A stretch of 64,000 nucleotides of DNA from Parapedobacter pyrenivorans_A (GTDB lineage Bacteria > Bacteroidota > Bacteroidia > Sphingobacteriales > Sphingobacteriaceae): positions 248,001-312,000 of the forward strand of contig NZ_JBHEUZ010000001.1 in the NCBI RefSeq assembly GCF_041925275.1, read 5' to 3'. The position numbers were made by a program, and so were the translations under genes. Below the pieces are notes generated by a model. That model was not told where the DNA came from, made no database searches, and was given only the letters and a program-made list of their open reading frames with translations. How positions within the stretch are numbered: position 1 is the stretch's first letter; every line of letters begins with the position of its first letter. Shown here one piece after another: positions 63,781 through 64,000 of this stretch.

Positions 63781-64000
63781 CTATTTTACCAACGCTCCCC
63801 AAAAGCTGATTTCAGCAAGTAACATACGCGGCGGTTGCGTAGGGTTGAAATGCTCAAGGCTCCTGAACCGGATGTACCTTACCGTTGCATCGGGATTGAC
63901 CCCAGCACCCGGTACGAATTCAAATTCCAGACCGCTATCAGAAAGCGCGATGTCCTCGGCTGTAGGCGCCTGCCAGGGATCGGCAAGTCCGTTACCCGAC
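63781..64000 (-). CDS. C-terminal end of a discoidin-like (F5/8 type C / DUF5000-type) surface protein
   Basis: Open frame from the window edge to a TAG at 63781, giving about 72 C-terminal residues. The sequence contains WQAPTAEDIALSDSG and ATVRYIRFRSLEHF and ends LLAEISFWGALVK. The pattern RYIRFR followed by AEISFWG close to the C-terminus is typical of galactose-binding-like modules (F5/8 type C or DUF5000) in secreted Bacteroidota proteins of glycan loci. The rest of the gene, including its start and any signal, is outside the window. A PUL or surface-lipoprotein gene probably continues to the right. A clear terminator follows it. Confidence 0.6.
   Translation of the reverse strand, partial: SGNGLADPWQAPTAEDIALSDSGLEFEFVPGAGVNPDATVRYIRFRSLEHFNPTQPPRMLLAEISFWGALVK

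Noticed and set aside
1..64000. CRISPR arrays, tRNA genes, rRNA genes, insertion sequences, prophage genes
   Set aside because: Looked for in intergenic regions and gene products; none found.

Overview
The window is chromosomal DNA of a Bacteroidota bacterium, most likely of the Sphingobacteriales type. The evidence is two SusC/SusD pairs with ECF sigma and FecR anti-sigma partners, an SprA type IX secretion translocon, a malic enzyme fused to a phosphotransacetylase domain, DUF4270 and Bacteroidota-type lipoproteins, and several promoters of the Bacteroidota TTG/TTTG-N19/20-TAnnTTTG form. No tRNA, rRNA, CRISPR array, insertion sequence or phage gene was recognised.

Layout. (1) 1-3858: the start of a membrane sensor protein (minus) lies divergent to a plus-strand cassette of a DUF4270 lipoprotein, a Kelch lipoprotein and a small outer-membrane barrel. 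(2) 3936-17565, all minus: a rhamnose-directed polysaccharide utilisation locus (PUL1), in transcription order ECF sigma factor, FecR anti-sigma, SusC, SusD and three GH78-type rhamnosidase-like enzymes. (3) 17652-20359: a sugar isomerase-like TIM barrel and a PhyH-type dioxygenase form a coupled pair, divergent to an AraC regulator. (4) 20376-26922, minus: a complete eboABCDEF operon, with a near-ideal promoter before eboA. The ebo cluster is known from cyanobacteria and other lineages, where it moves or modifies a metabolite precursor. (5) 27010-50912, minus: PUL2, in transcription order ECF sigma, FecR, SusC, SusD, beta-helix protein, GH88, a ChbG-type deacetylase/esterase fusion, GH5, SGNH protein, canonical GH78, FG-GAP protein, SGNH hydrolase and a PVC-type haem protein. 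An AhpD-like protein that probably has its own promoter follows. (6) 51091-63305, plus: housekeeping and envelope genes, namely a zinc metalloprotease, DacB, MaeB, RuvA and SprA. (7) The right end has a structured non-coding gap and the C-terminal end of a surface protein on the minus strand, with a clear terminator.

How the genes work together. Both PULs follow the trans-envelope scheme in which the STN domain of SusC signals through FecR to an ECF sigma factor. GH78, GH88, GH5 and the esterases point to acetylated glycans containing rhamnose and uronic acid. No sulfatase or rhamnose catabolic gene is in the window, so the exact substrate stays open. The most interesting parts are the intact ebo operon between two rhamnose PULs, the deacetylase-esterase fusion, the matching non-coding architecture of the two fecR-susC gaps, and a large cytochrome-bearing PVC-type protein at the end of PUL2.
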